A stretch of 64,000 bases of DNA from Astrocystis sublimbata. Its lineage: Eukaryota > Ascomycota > Sordariomycetes > Xylariales > Xylariaceae. Position 1 is the first letter of the stretch, and every line of letters begins with the position of its first letter. A program made the translations under genes and the position numbers. The DNA is taken from NCBI GenBank assembly GCA_022453515.1, contig JAJNNY010000006.1, forward strand, positions 992,001 through 1,056,000, given 5' to 3'. The notes below the pieces were generated by a model. That model did not search any database, was not told where the DNA came from, and worked only from the letters and a program-made list of their open reading frames with translations. Shown here in pieces: positions 23,001-36,636 of this stretch.

Positions 23001-26000
23001 AAATAAAGGGCTCCAGACCACTCCGAGTGTGGGTTTAACAAGAGTAAGAAATACGAGTGAAAAGTTTAGGTCGCTGGCGACAAGGTCTGTCCAAGCCGTC
23101 GAGGAAGCAAAAAGTTGAACATCGCTTCTTACTCGGCCTCGGCTCATCCAGGGGGGATAATAGCTTTTATACCGAAATTTAACTATCTATAACAGCAGGT
23201 CCTTTCGCACAAGCCTGGATATCTACTTCCCATCCCACTAGACATGCTTCTGTTCCCACATCGTACGCATCTTCCAAGCTATATGGCAACCATGGCGGGT
23301 GCGTGCGTCTCCTGACTCTCGACACCCGAGTAGCATAACCCGTAGATGGGTGGTGGTGTGGAATGTCGCAGCCATGATGGTGTGTGAGGAGGGGGCAATG
23401 AAGCCAGAATACAGTTCTGCTCTCCTCGGGTCCCTCACGTACCTCGCTTGGCTATGGATCCAAGCCCGCTTGTCTATCTTATCATCGAAATCGTGTAATA
23501 GGGTGGGTTTGCTGGGCTATGAAGGAGGGCGAGCCTCGGACGCGTGACACTGCCAGAGTCAGCCAATCCCGATTGGGTAAGCCACGATGCCACCCTCTCC
23601 TGCTTAGCTGCGCAATCAACTACCATGGGAATCGCGAAACGGAACATGGCATTTCGAAACTGTGCGCCGTTGCCGGCCGATCTGTTCCTTCCAGAGCAAG
23701 ATTGCCGTAGAAAACTGGGCTAAATCGCCGCCCTTTGTGCCGCTCTGGCATGCCCCGAAGAGGGAGCAAATGAAGAAATTGCCCGAGGCTTGTTCATGAT
23801 AGATGTTGTGCCCATCAAAGCCTGGCACGGCAGTCGCTTGCGCAAGGTACCCGTTGCTTGACCTAGGTAGCAAGGGAGATCTTGTATCAGATTGACAAAC
23901 CCTGGAGAAGAGGACGCAAAGAAACAAACATGCTATGTGCCAGGCTGAAACTTAACATTGGTTCATACTGGCGTGCCTATTATAGTACATACAGTTCTGA
24001 GGGTTGGTCATAACATCGCGGTGCTGGCAAACGCGTCAGCTTAATGTCTAAGTGTCATGATAGATAGACAGATACATGTGCGAGGTAAATAAATAGATCC
24101 ACATGGCGTCTATCGGGTTGCCATTACCTTGCTTGCCTGGCGAGACTTCATGACAGCCTAGATACTGTATCTGGCGTTGTCTTGCCCGCACACACTACAA
24201 TTCTCGACAAATCCAAACGAGCACTCCGCGGATGCGGCGCCTTGGAGTGGGACGTCGCATGAGTTAGCTCGTGGGTAGGAGGAGTACAACCTTGAGCAGT
24301 ACGAGGGGCAATAAAGTCCCATCCGGGAGACGAGTTAAGTAAGAGGCAGAGGGGCTCGAGGGGTAAACCGTCTTGATGCTGCTAGGTACTTCATAGTGTG
24401 GCCCGGTTGAGTAAAAGGCGGCGGATCAGCGCGCAGGGCAATGTCACCACGAGTACTGTCCGTGATGCGTCGATGCAACATACCGGGACCTTTCGCGCAT
24501 CTCTTCGTCAAAGAACCGTGGGGTTTGGAAATTGCCGCTTGCCGACAGCGATCGCCCAACCATTTTGAAGTATCGAGCAGGTTGAGTCGACGGATCGCCC
24601 CAACTCACATGGTCCATGGGCCAATCACGAGATCTCGTGCCGTGCCGGTGTGTGCGGACGGTTTAGTCCAAGATCATAGACTTTGACAAGAACCATTTCC
24701 GTGCACGCGTTCCATCACGCCAGGGATGCAGTGGACACATACTCAACTCATATTATGGCAGCCAGAAAGTGTGTCGACTCCACGAATTGCGAGAAGTTGC
24801 ATGTGCCACAAGGAATCAGCTATAGCTGCGTAGACAGCGACAAAAAGATGCCAAGTGTCTATGAGTGTGTGCAGGATATGTTGGACAGCTATCTCAGTGT
24901 GTAATATGTATGTACACATAAGCGTAGGTAGGAGAAGAAGCGATCTGTTGAAATGCTCCTGAGTGGTGGTGCTACCGCGCTTCCCGCCGTGCATCATGTA
25001 TGAACCCTGCTTCTACATCCGAGGAGCGGCCTTGATACGAGCCTCAGCGGCAGAGGTCAAGCTGTTTTACGACCTCACCTTGAGCTGATCATAGTCGGAG
25101 TACACACCTATCCAAAGACAGGTCATCGATTCCACGAATCATGGTGCAACTGCGCTCGAATCTGTGGAGTTTGAATCTGTTAAACTAGGTAGACTTACAT
25201 ACTGCATTGTATCCATACCGAGCCATACCTAGCTCGCCTAGCACCCTAGGCAGCATAGGAGGTACCCAGCTCGCCAGCCAGTGCAAGCTCCGGATCGCAC
25301 AGGACACGAGATGGTTGGTCGGATAGTTTTAGTAGTGGTGGGAAGTATACCTACGGTACCAGGCATTGCGTCATAGAGCAGCCTTAGATGCACGTAAACA
25401 GGCTGTGGTCGCGTTCGAGGTAGCAGTACATCCGTTACATGGCGGGACCACAGCATTTAGGATGTTAGGTTGGTGACTGGAATGGAGTTTTGTCCCACTT
25501 AGGTCCTGTACAGAAACCTGGAGAAAGTAGCCGCTTCCACTGATTGGCGGCAATGCCTGCTTCCCTCCTGCAGCCAATCGAAGGGTCGGACAAAGCACCG
25601 ACCACCCTCCCCGACACACCAGCCAGACTGGGCAACCTCTGGGACCTGCTGATAATCCCTGGGTGACCACTTGATAACATGATAACGCTGTGGTCCTACC
25701 ATGGCCGATGATAGCAGGCAGCCAGGATAGAGATGGGCCAATCAGTGAGCTATGATACCCGTTTTTCCTTCGCAGGCCACACCACCATTGCGCCTGTGGC
25801 AAGATCGCGAGACAATATCAGCCACCACCACCAGAATACAACCTCGCGAGTTCTGCCTATTGCCGATTTAAATCAACTCAACAACTCTAAAGTACCTGGC
25901 AGTGAGGCACGAACCCTGAACCGAACTGAAAGGTGTTTCTTCTTCTTGGATTGATAGAGTTAAGGAACCCAGAATGTTGGAACAGTATAAGGTATGCTGT

Positions 26001-28514
26001 CTTATACAGAGCCAAGTTATATAAGTATGCATTTGGGTAGAGGTAAGGTAGTACTAGGTAGAGGAAATGTGGCTAGAGCTTTGGTTCTATACCTACCTTC
26101 GTGTGGATCCATGTCGGCTTGGATCAAGATTCATTATATCTGGATACGAGTATGTGCTGCCTCACACATACTGTACATTATCAACTACAGTCAGTCATAC
26201 CGTGTAGTATATATCTATGATGTACATAGGTGTGAATACGAAAGCCTGCAAAATATCATAGCCCAATGAGGTGTCAGGACACGCATGGCTTTCGTAACGA
26301 ACTAGATGGCTTGCCCTGGTGTGCCTGGCCAAAGGTTAAACTTTCTCCGTCGTGCCGAAAATTCACTCACACTCGTGCATCGGTATTGTGGTATGTACTA
26401 TGTACGGATGGGGGAGGTGGTGTCTCGCTCGACTTCTTTCCCCTTCACATCCTGATCCTCGGTACTTAGGCGATGCTGCTTTGGCTAAAGGCTGCTTGGC
26501 AAAGCTACAAAATCACTTCGTGATGCAAGCGGTTCTTAAGCCCCTGCAATTACCGCAGCAATGTGAAATATTCAGCATGCTTCACTTCGAGGAGACAGAT
26601 CCAGTCAGGGTCGGAGAGGAGCTTCTGGCGATTATTGATCCACGTGCTTACCAGCTAGGTACTAAGTATGTATTGTGATACTTGACCGCTCAAATAACGG
26701 ACACCAGCGCCGTCAATTTTCAAATATATACTCGGAAGTGGTACAATTTTTCAGGAAGTCATGTTACAGGTATATATTCACTAGCGATTCTCGAGTGCGT
26801 GTCACCTAAGATTCGATTCATGATATGCGACTACACGATGCCCCCAATTTGAATCATTTCGATCTCTATGATACTGCGCAACGTTCGCGCATGGTCCACA
26901 CCGAAGGCTCTTCTCAATCCCTGACATTGCGCAACATGCAATGAGCAGATACCAATGTGTATAGTCTAACTACAACTACGCTGCTGCTGTTGAAACGACA
27001 TCACTCAACAAGCGTGTAGAAAACACTAGCAAAACTCGCATCGGATTCTTCGACCCCAGAAAAGATGATGGAAGTTCAACTCAAGTCTATCCGAGCAGTA
27101 CAATTGCAATAGGTCAAAGACGCAACGTGGAAGTGAGAGGACGTATTTCAAGGACCATATTTAACAAACATATCAACCCGGGTGAAACAGTATTCGCGAA
27201 AAAAACGTCAATGTTTTTTTTTGTTTTCATACCGAAGGAGTCAGGAGGGCGACAGAGCGTTTGGAAACCTGGAAGGCCCGTGGGTTAAAACCCGCAAGCC
27301 TCCTATTCTAATCTAAGGCGAGGAAAGCATGCGGACTTCCACTCAGTCTCTGTCAATACCTAGTTAAAGAATGAAGAAGAGATGAAGAGAAGGCATGGCA
27401 ATATGCGGGAGCGAGTGTATGTGTAGCCCTATTTACATGTGCTTAACAAATGCCAGATGTGTAGAATATCCCACCTTCAATAAAGTCCATTCGATGGTTA
27501 TCGTTTCCAAGATCAGCATCCCCTCCACTGCTTAAGAATGTTTTTCCCCCCGATGTCGCTTCTAATTTCGGCACTGGGTGAGGCACCTTAGCTGTTTCCA
27601 GTAGAAAGAAGCTCGCAACAGTCTCTCTCGTTTGATTTCACCCTCCGTCGAAAGGGGTAATTACTGCCGCTAGTCATTACTAATAGGGTTATTGGGAAGC
27701 AATGGTCTCTACTACGATTTATCGCGGGAGCCATTCTAAGCACTACCTACTACCTATTTCAAATAGGACATATGAAGGCAGGTAATGAATGACATACCTA
27801 CCTAGCAGATACATATAGGTAGATATCCAAGAGTTCCCTGTTCTTTCTCACGGGCAGCGCCTTCTTTTCGTTCGTGGGTACACAACCATCGTGATACCCA
27901 AGACAAGCCAGGGGTCGGAGTGCGGCATCTAGATAAGATAAAAACATGCTTAGTCTCAGTACAGGCAGCTGGTATCAAAGAAGAAGTATGGTTAATTTTT
28001 GAGGATTTCCTGATTATCCACAGGTGATGTAACGATTCGGTTACCTTACAGACACGACAGAATAGCAGACTGTGGAATTGGCAATGTTCAATGGTGTATT
28101 GATGGTACTTAGGTACATACTTGTAGGTGAAACTGACCTACATGTAGCCAATCAGTCACCACGAGACCCGCTCTTGCGGTGCTTGACCACAGGGCTCGCT
28201 CTCCCTCTGTGCTCATAGCTCATAGGCAGCCCATTCGACGCACTCGACTGCCTACACCACACTACACTACCTACACTACACCACCCACCGACCGACCCGT
28301 CGCCGGATGCGAGCGCGTGATCCCTTCGAAGTGATACCACACCCAGAACCATCACTCGTCCTCTAGCTCCGCACCACCCGGCGCGAATACCGAATACCTT
28401 CCTAAATACAGTCAGTACCTAGGCTGCCAGCACTGCTAGGCACATATCCTACTGCCTTAATCGACGGACCCGACCCCCAACCCCCGGCCCCCCCTCGACG
28501 CGCCGTGCGCTGCG
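20018..28514. other. 8.5-kb gene-free divergent region
   Basis: This separates the bHLH gene (-) from SFT2 (+). The part next to the bHLH gene (20018 to about 21000) is pyrimidine-rich on the - strand and is probably leader and promoter. GGTGGT/GGTACCTAG repeats lie near 22097-22160 and CCTACCTAG-type strings near 27746-27825. I found no frame with recognisable protein character, no tRNA and no rRNA. Several stop-free frames of 140-220 codons are listed as rejected. Confidence 0.5.
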
Positions 28515-29697
28515 ATGGCCTCCTCTTCATTTCGCGAGTCTATGAACTCCCTGGGGTGGTCTCGTCGCGAGCCCGACTACCCCGTCAGCACGAGTTCCCA
28601 GACCGGCTTGCTGTCGTCCATCAAGTCGCTCAATCCGTTCGGAGACCGCGGCTACGTGCAACTCCCCACGACCGAGGGCTCCGGTGCCCCCTTACCAGCG
28701 AGCAACCGTCGCGAGGAGGAAGAGGGCTGGTTTGTTCGTGAGTCTCTTCGTATAATCTACGTCATCGACCCTTGGCAGCCCCAAACATGGCTCGGGAGGT
28801 GTGCCTGATGGTTGTGCATGCGCATCAACCGCGCGCCATGTTTCACTGCACACATGGTCAATGACCCACCGGGATCACGAATAGGCTGACCATGGTAATC
28901 CCATCTCCATCTAGTGAGCCGCTGGGACCGGCTACTCATCTTCGGTGCCTGCAACTTGGGAGCTCTCGCCTGCTTTGTCCTCTGCTTTGCTCTTTGGCCA
29001 ATACTCATGGCCAAGCCTCGCAAATTCGTAATCCTGTGAGCTTCATCTCCTCGGCCGTTTCTCAAGCTCCGTTCTCGATCCATGTATATCTATCAAGATG
29101 CATGGGCCCGCTACTCTTCATGTGTACATAGGTAGTGCCTATGATGGAAACCGCATTTGCAACTGTGTTGCGTCGAGTTCCGCAGATGCCTCTCTCACTC
29201 TCTTTCACCACTTATGTCATCACAAACATGAATTTAACACCGAGCACCGCTGGTGGCATGAGTGATGTTCCGTTCCGTTCCCCTTTCCATCAGGACATTG
29301 CTGGAGTTGCTTCGAGTTGCTGACAGTCAAATGCTCCCTACAGATGGTCCTTCGGCTCGCTCCTCTTTATATCATCATTTGGGGCGGTAATGGGCCCTAG
29401 GCCGTACATACAGCATCTGACATCAGGTCCCCGTCTTCCCTTTACCGCCGCCTACTTCGGATCCATCGCGCTCACTATATACTTCTCGGTCGGCGTGAGT
29501 CCTCCAATCTCCATATTCGCATTTGCAACGACTGACCGTTCTAGCTCCACAACACGATTCTGACCCTGATTTCTGCACTGATTCAGATTGCTTGCCTCAT
29601 ATGGTATCTGGTCAGTTATTTCCCCATGGGCTCAAGTGGCCTTCGGCTCGCCACCACGTTCGGCGCTAGAAGAGCCGCAGCTTGGATGACTGGTTAG
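28515..29697 (+). CDS. SFT2: SFT2-like Golgi vesicle-transport membrane protein
   Basis: Four-exon CDS join(28515..28737,28915..29035,29344..29494,29545..29697), 215 residues. SFT2 is a four-helix Golgi membrane protein that helps endosome-derived vesicles fuse with the Golgi. The N-terminal 75 residues are cytosolic and polar (LNPFGDRGYVQLP), ending in EEEEGWFVLSRWDRLLIFG. Four membrane helices follow: ACNLGALACFVLCFALWPIL, then after KPRKFVILW the segment SFGSLLFISSFGAVMGP, then FTAAYFGSIALTIYFSV and LTLISALIQIACLIWYLVSY. The C-terminus ends FGARRAAAWMTG. Family length and helix order agree. Introns are 177, 308 and 50 bases with GT..AG ends, and all phases join cleanly; the 308-base second intron is long for this genome. 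Confidence 0.93.
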
Positions 29698-32600
29698 ACT
29701 TGTCATTGGTTCCTGCACATGTGTAGTTATGCGGGTTTGGGAAAGCGCTAGAGTTGTTTAATCTTGTTCGACATCAAATATTGGCATAGAGATGCCAGCC
29801 TCTGCACACATCACAATAGCCCTACCATTGTTCGATGCGATACTCTGCCCCGGCGCCCTTTTCTGTCAGTAGTCATCCTCCTCGTGTTCGAAACAATGGT
29901 AGTAAACCTAGAAGATGCACAGGATTTGTCCTCGAAGTTGGTCCGCGCACGGATGTTCAGGTAACGTCCGATGGTTCTGGTTGAGTGGCATAGTAGAGAG
30001 GGCAGCCCCAGGGTTTCGGACTGGACGCCACCACGAGGTGGCAGTGTATTATTAAACATAGTTGTTCACATAACCTGAATGAGGCCTGATCCGAACGAGT
30101 TGGTATTAGCCGCATATTGTTTCATTTGGAGTTTAAAATGGCCCAAGCCCGGTCGGAAGAACTACGAGGTTGCAGCCCGGCACAGCGAGCGTGTCGAGCT
30201 TCAGAGCAACGAACCAAATGCTGACCCCTTGGGCCTGCCTTTCCACCCTGCTTTCTAAAATCGCATATCCTGTTCGATGCTAAAATTGGAAATATTAAAG
30301 TTGTTCCGGATCTGTCGGGCCCGTCGGTTATTGGGTGGGCATGAATGAGGACGCTCCTGGTTCCAAGGTTGTCAAGTGCCATTAATAGACCTAGGCATAA
30401 TAGTGATGGAACATGAATTTGGGTAGCGTGCAGCATCACGACTACCTGACCTGGATGATATGGGTATACGCATCACCGTTTTCTTTGCGGGTGCAAGTGT
30501 CATCAAACAGTCGCGACACCCAATATTTGATCAAGAGTAGCGAGCGAGGCAGAAGCTGTTGTGTTTTTATTGAATCAGACTTCGTAACTGTAAAGTGCCA
30601 GTTCAACTACCACGACTCAGGGCCACCCCACGTCTTTCCAAGAGGAGCTCAAGAGACCGGCCGGAAGAAGTCAATGAATTTACAGCTTGCTCCGCCGGGT
30701 AGCGCGGATTGTGTAAATTTTGCAGGTACAGTCACAGCGGTACAAATGGGCTTGGATAGACACACCGGCCAGTTAACTTGCGCATAATCTGGGTGGTAGG
30801 TAGTGCAATACTGCGGAATCATAAGTTGTTGCCTCCTCGCCACTTACCGGTAGTTGTACGCAACGGGCAAATAAAAGCGGAATCTTGGAAAGCCGTTGCG
30901 CAAAGTGGCCGGGCACCCGGGCATGCGAGATGGGAAGAAAGTGGAGGTGGTCCTATCAAATGTGCCTAGATACCTGAAGTAGGGACATTAGGTAAGCAAG
31001 AAGGCTCAGGGTCCTCCCTCCACACTTAACCAACGCCCCCCCTCCCCAATGAGGTAGCTGCATGTAGTTTAGATACCTACTAGCATTAGGTAGAATACCA
31101 CCGCAATTTCAAGTTGCTGCTACCTAGGTACTTTCTGTGGCACAAGAGAGGGGAACGAACAAACAAAACAAATAGCCACTGGATTGCCGAGTCCCTCCTC
31201 CACCATCGCCAAAGTCGAACTCGGGCACTCGGCGGTTCGAACCAAGTCAAATTGAAGTCGTTTCCGCTCGCTAATGTGACGTTGACGACAAGATGTATTT
31301 CTGTTTGCTTAGGCATAGCAAGGAGTGTATCGTTATAGAACCCTTCCACGACCTTATCATTGGAATAATGCCGGGAGCGCACAATTGCACTGCCAGAAGT
31401 GCGAATACCTACATGCCTACCTAGCTCGCTAGCCAAGTGGGCAGTCCGAACCCCTCGTCTCGCTGTGCCCCATGAATTTTTTTCTTCGGCTTAGGCCCTA
31501 CCTTCCTAACCTACCTAGAGTGCTAAGTACATGTAGTCTGAGGATGCCGAGTCGGACGACCCCTCCTCTCCCTGGTACCTAAAGTACTCAATCGGTGCAC
31601 TGGTCTTGGGTTCTACCTTAGAGACACATACCTGGCATCCTGAGTACCATGTGCTCATGATCCGTGCTTTTTCGGGCGACTGGCTGCCTGGCTACCCTAC
31701 ACACAGCTGTAACGTGGTGATATTTGCTTAGGTAGGTACTTCGGTAGGACAGCGAAGAAAAAAAAACATACGTGTTCCTGCCTGCCTCCTGTCAGGTAGT
31801 TAATGCTCTGATGGCCAGATGCAATGAATACAAGTACTACCTTAGGTACCATCACATCCAATGATCAGGGTTCTCTCTACCTACTGCATTAGGTACTTAG
31901 AGCCCCACTCCAAAGTACCTACTCCAATAAACCACCTGGCAGTCTCGCCAGTGGTTCGCAAACTGTGCTTATCCCATTCCATCCCTAAAATTAGGTAAAG
32001 TCGACGAGAGAGAGAAAAACACATGCAGAGTTCGAAGAGAGGGGTCGACCAAGCAGCGAAGTCAAACTGCCCTACCTGGCCCTCAGGTACCTCACACCAA
32101 CATTAACATGGCATGCCTATCGGGTACCTGACCTGCCTGCCGAACCGCCCAGTAGTATCCATACCTACATATATGTAGTAGGGTTTGAGCCTCGGGCAGG
32201 TAGAGTTGGTACTTTCAGAAAGTAGCGAGGTACCTGTCCATGTCCAAATTCTGGTAGTAGCGCCGAGTAGCACCTGCCCATGGTACCGTGTGTGCATGTA
32301 CCTAATGTACAAACCTCAATTACTTCAAGGTTCGTCTAAGTGCCTCCAGGCGTGGTCGAGGTGGTAACGGTCGTCCTCCAGGGCAACAATTTACGTCTAC
32401 GGCGTATGCCACAACCCAACTTGAACCTTAAAATCCCGGATGCACAAATCTTGAGGCAGGAGGTACTAGGTATTGTCGGCCTCTTTCCATCGGAGCTGCG
32501 TGCTACCATTCACTGCCGTCTGCACCCTACCTAGGGCCCGATATATCCATCTCTCCCACATCCCATCCTTTACCTCAAATTTGAGTACGAGGAAATACGA

Positions 32601-34013
32601 CTGGCAATACATCTGGTTTTTCGCTGCCAGCTCAATTGTGTAGCCTTGGGTACCTCTCGCCTACCTAACTTATCCTACCAAGCCCTGCCTATTGCCCGCT
32701 TCCTACATACTTCATACATACATCCATACCTAGACTGCTCGACAGCCTACCTCTCCGTGCCTCTTGGGGAAATAGGTTTCCTGCCCCCAAAATCGCACGT
32801 CCCGACAATTCCCACCAGTCTAGACATCCAGCCGCCCGAGACAGCCCTACCTCAACCTAACGCGTTCGGCATAGCATCTCATCTACTACCTACCCCAGAA
32901 GCATCAGTATAGCGGCACAGAATATATTTTCAGCCATCTGAGCGTGTACGCCGCTCGTTCCCCGGTCAGGTCAGTAGACATCTTCATTTCGTTTCCTGCT
33001 GCGTCTGCGTCTGCGTCTGCATCAGCGGTGCTATTGCTTCGCTGCGTTGCTTCGCGTTGCGTTGCGTTGCGTTGCGTTGTGTTGCGTGGCGTGTGTCGAA
33101 TCTCCAAGGTCGTCTATGCATCTTGGGTCTTGGTCCGCTTCCTGACCTGCTGCTCCTGCTATCCTTGGTTTAATTTACGGTTCGGCTCGGAATTTGTGCC
33201 TGGGTCTTGGTCTGTTCGGCTTGGCTCCATTCCCTTAGCACAGTCATCTTTTCGCATTAGCTGTTGACTGTCTCCTCTTTTATTTTGCTAACCTAATTTT
33301 TTTTCTTTAATTCCTCCCCATCCGCTTTCTGTGCCCACCTTTTGATTTTGTGCATTGTCGCCAGCGACCTGACCGTTCCTGCTTAGGTTACAGCGCATCT
33401 GAAGCCCACGGCGAATAGTCCCGTACTGTTGTTCGTCGTCCTCTTTTCTATCGCCTGCAAAGAATCGATTTCCATACCGAGTCCGCTTTCCTCGCCAATC
33501 TACCTCTATTAGGTTGCTGCAATCGAGGCCTGGCATTGAACCCCGCATCTCCTTGAGACTTCGGTTTGTCGGGGAAAGGCATCCTCGGGCCCTCGCCCAA
33601 AAGTCTTGATTGATTGTTTACCATCCTCTGTCTTGCACCCCGAACGTTCTCGATCCTCCTTCTCGGCCGTTCCTTCGCCGTGGTCCCGACACGTGCCTTG
33701 GCATTGGTCCACTACCACTTTGGATCTGCAATATCGCACCCTTTGAAATCCCACCCCCAGCTTGTTCTATCTGGTCCTATCGCACGTTTTAGTCGCACAC
33801 AGTCCTTCGCTCATCACCTATCGATATACACCGAACTCGCACTCGACGTGCTCCGCGGCTGGTCAAGTTCCTATAGTCTTGGTGGAAGTGGCCTGGGGGC
33901 TTCCTCGATCGAGGTTCGCGACAGACCACCTCTACTGGCTGTGGCAACACAACCTTTCCTGGCATATATCACTGTGGACCCTTTCCATATTGAAATTGGA
34001 AATTCCGTACACC
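29698..34013. other. 4.3-kb gene-free region upstream of the La-motif gene
   Basis: No supported gene. The last kilobase (about 33100-34013) is rich in T/C on the + strand, as expected of a long leader, and may contain a leader intron. Short tandem tracts lie at 33001-33020 and 33055-33087. Many CCTAGGTA/GGTACCTA-type strings occur between about 31075 and 32660. Confidence 0.55.
33001..33087. repeat. two short tandem tracts (GCGTCT)n and (GTTGC)n
   Basis: Three copies of a 6-base unit at 33001-33020 are followed by a run of GTTGC pentamers at about 33055-33087. Both are microsatellites, probably in the leader of the La-motif gene. Confidence 0.8.
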
Positions 34014-36636
34014 ATGTCGACCTCGACTTTTTCCTATGCACAGGCTGCGAAAGGTCATGCGGCTGCTCAAGTGACACCATCGCAGCAAAGCCCCGACCAA
34101 AGCCAAACACCGTCAGTCGCTGGTTCCCAGGCGCAGGAACCCAAGAATACCGACATCAGCGCCCATACTTCATCTGTCGCCGTGTCGACCACGTCGAACG
34201 AGATCGATTCATCTCGCAGCACGCGAAGCGCGTCGGTAAAACCTGAGGCATCCGGTCTCGATGTCTCTGAGGCGAACCATGAGGATACCAACACCGCGGC
34301 CTCGGTCACCGGCTCAGTCAGCTCATCGAAAGTCGGGAGCGAAACGGTCTCATCAAACGGAGTCGCCAATGGCACAGAATCTCGAGGGCGCTCGATAAAT
34401 AACGGCTCAGATACGGGTGAACACAGTGACGCCAAGAAGGGCAGGAAGCCCAAGAGAGGGAAGAATGCTGAGAAAGAAGTGGAAGCTGGCCGAGAAGTAG
34501 AAAAGGAGGCCCCGCCGCCCAAAGTAGAGCTTTCTGAGGCGCCGTTGCCTAGTTTCAACATCTGGGAACAGAGACAACAACTCCACAAAGCGAAGGCTGT
34601 TGACCTACCACCAAGTACTGTGACAAACCCAGCACAGTCTATTGAATCCAAGACGCGGCCACCCAACAGTGAGGTGGTGGAGACCAGTAGAGGTACCCCT
34701 AGTGTAAAACAGGGGTCTCGAAGGGACGGTGAGCCGTCACGGAATGGCTCTAACCAAGGTCCGAGACGAACAGCAACTCGGGGCACTAGGGCGAACGAGA
34801 AGCAATCGGAGACCAATCTGCTTGCCAACAACTCAGCCTCGTGGCCAACTCCAGATACGGCTGCCGTCAATCTGAAGAGCCAGGTACAAACACAGCCTGA
34901 GAAACCAGGAAAAGAGGAGAAGGACGATGGCAGTGTGGCAAAGCCCAAGCAAAAGAAAGAATGGGTGCGGGTGACTGATTTCGTGCCTACCGTTAAGTTC
35001 GAGACCATGCCCCAGTCTCGAGGCCCCCGTGGCGTCCGTGCGGCTGGCTCCCGAGGTGGTCGTGATAATGCTGCAAGCCAGCATTCTGCCAACAGCACTG
35101 GTAAGAAAGAATCCATGCTCTCATCCTTTTATAGACTGGTCACTCATGATTTTTTTAGAACGGGCTCAAGACGCCAATACTGGGCCGCGGCCAAATTCAG
35201 GGTCTAAGCGCGATGGTGCCGGTCTTCGAGAAGGACGCAAGAACACCCCCCACGGAGAGCACTCTAGGTTGCCGAAAGAAGCCACTACGGTACGTCATGA
35301 GCACTTGGGTGTCCTTGAATTAGGTGGAATGCTCACTAATACACATTATGTAAAGGATAACACGAATGGCGAACTGCAAAAATCCAACTCGGGGTTAGTT
35401 AATGGCACAAACCATGAACAGCCCAGTCGAGGGTCAGTCCCTATCCAACAAGCCGAAGAGGCCGTGAAGAGTTCCGAATCCCAGAAGGACGTTAGAATCC
35501 AGAGCAACCGGGATAGAGATACCCACCCCCAGGCTCATAACAACGGAAACCACCGGAATGGGGAGAGGACAAGGGGTGGAGGTCGAAGCCGCGGTGGTTT
35601 TAATCAAAACAACCCTAACGGCATACCTCACTACCCACAAAGTGCATTTACAAACCAGCAACAGCAACAGCATCCGCACCAATACCCACCCAATAACGCC
35701 CGACCTTACGTCTACGGACCAGGTTACCAGCAAGTGTCATATCCGTTCCCCGGCCAGCCTGGACATGGCCAACGCAGGTCCACGAATGGTACCCGAGGAC
35801 GGGTCAACGGAAGAGTGCCCGCCATGCCGCCAATGAATGTGCCATATGACACCATGTTCGCCGCACCCATGGGTGGTGGATATGTTCCCATCGATCCGAG
35901 CAATGAGTTGGTTGTCAAGGCTCAGAAACAAGTTGAATATTATTTCTCTGCTGAGAACTGTGTCAAGGATTGGTACCTAAGACAGAACATGGACAGTCAG
36001 GGGTTCGTGGACGTCAACATCATACTTGTGTTCTCCCGAATGCAAAAACTTCAGGTCGACAAGAATGTCCTCATCGCAGCTTGTCTAGCTTCAAATGTGG
36101 TCGAGTTAGTCTTGTCCCACAGCGGTAACGAGCTGGTTCGGGTCAAGGAGGGTTGGGAGCAATGGGTCATCCCAGAGATGGGCCAAAGGTTTCCAGGCGC
36201 TCGCCAGGACGGTCCTTCGAACTGGCTGCCATTTGAAATGAACAATGGCTTCCTCCCGATGATGCCTCCCCACTACTCCTATGAAGCGCCTGCTCTCTTC
36301 TCGCCCACGAGTGAGCCCGGCACCTACATGAACGGTAGTTACGGTATGTCGCCTATCAACGCACCTTTGATGAACGGTATCAATGGTCATCACGTCAACG
36401 AGCATCCTCGCGCACGTGAGTCACAGCTTTCTGCTGCCGTCCCAGAGTTTTCGCCCTCAACTGCTACGTTCAACGGCGCCAATAACCAAGACGCAAAAGC
36501 ACCGACACAAACGCACCTCAACGGGCTAGATTCGTCTTCGACCAATGATGGTGGGAACGACCAACTCCAGTTGAGCCATGACGGTTCACCTATTACGAAT
36601 GGCATTGTCCAGGAGCATGCCAGTGAAGGACACTAG
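34014..36636 (+). CDS. La-motif RNA-binding protein (LARP1/SRO9-like)
   Basis: Three-exon CDS join(34014..35100,35159..35289,35356..36636), 832 residues. The La motif spans about residues 590-680: KAQKQVEYYFSAENCVKDWYL, then MDSQGFVDVNIILVFSRM, and ending near WEQWVIPE. It binds RNA 3' ends or 5'TOP-like elements in the LARP1/SRO9 class, which act on cytoplasmic mRNA stability and translation. The rest is low-complexity: a Ser/Thr/Glu-rich first half with a Lys/Glu segment (KKGRKPKRGKNAEKEVE), RGG-like GGGRSRGG near residue 475, and Tyr/Pro/Asn/Gly-rich regions flanking the motif. The second intron (66 bases) is stop-free and a multiple of three; its GTACGT donor, CTAAT branch site and AAAG acceptor favour splicing. 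Start is the ATG before STSTFSYAQAAKG, the conserved N-terminus of SRO9-like proteins. Confidence 0.88.

Noticed and set aside
22367..23038. 223-codon stop-free frame on the + strand
   Set aside because: It opens with a non-ATG codon and reaches its first ATG only late, with no family motif, no conserved spacing and a composition unlike the true genes.
25371..25802. 143-codon frame on the - strand
   Set aside because: No motif, overlapping stop-free frames on the same strand, and no gene-like composition.
31234..31243. GGTTCGAACC, a match to the tRNA B-box
   Set aside because: No A-box at the right distance upstream and no flanking bases that pair into an acceptor stem.
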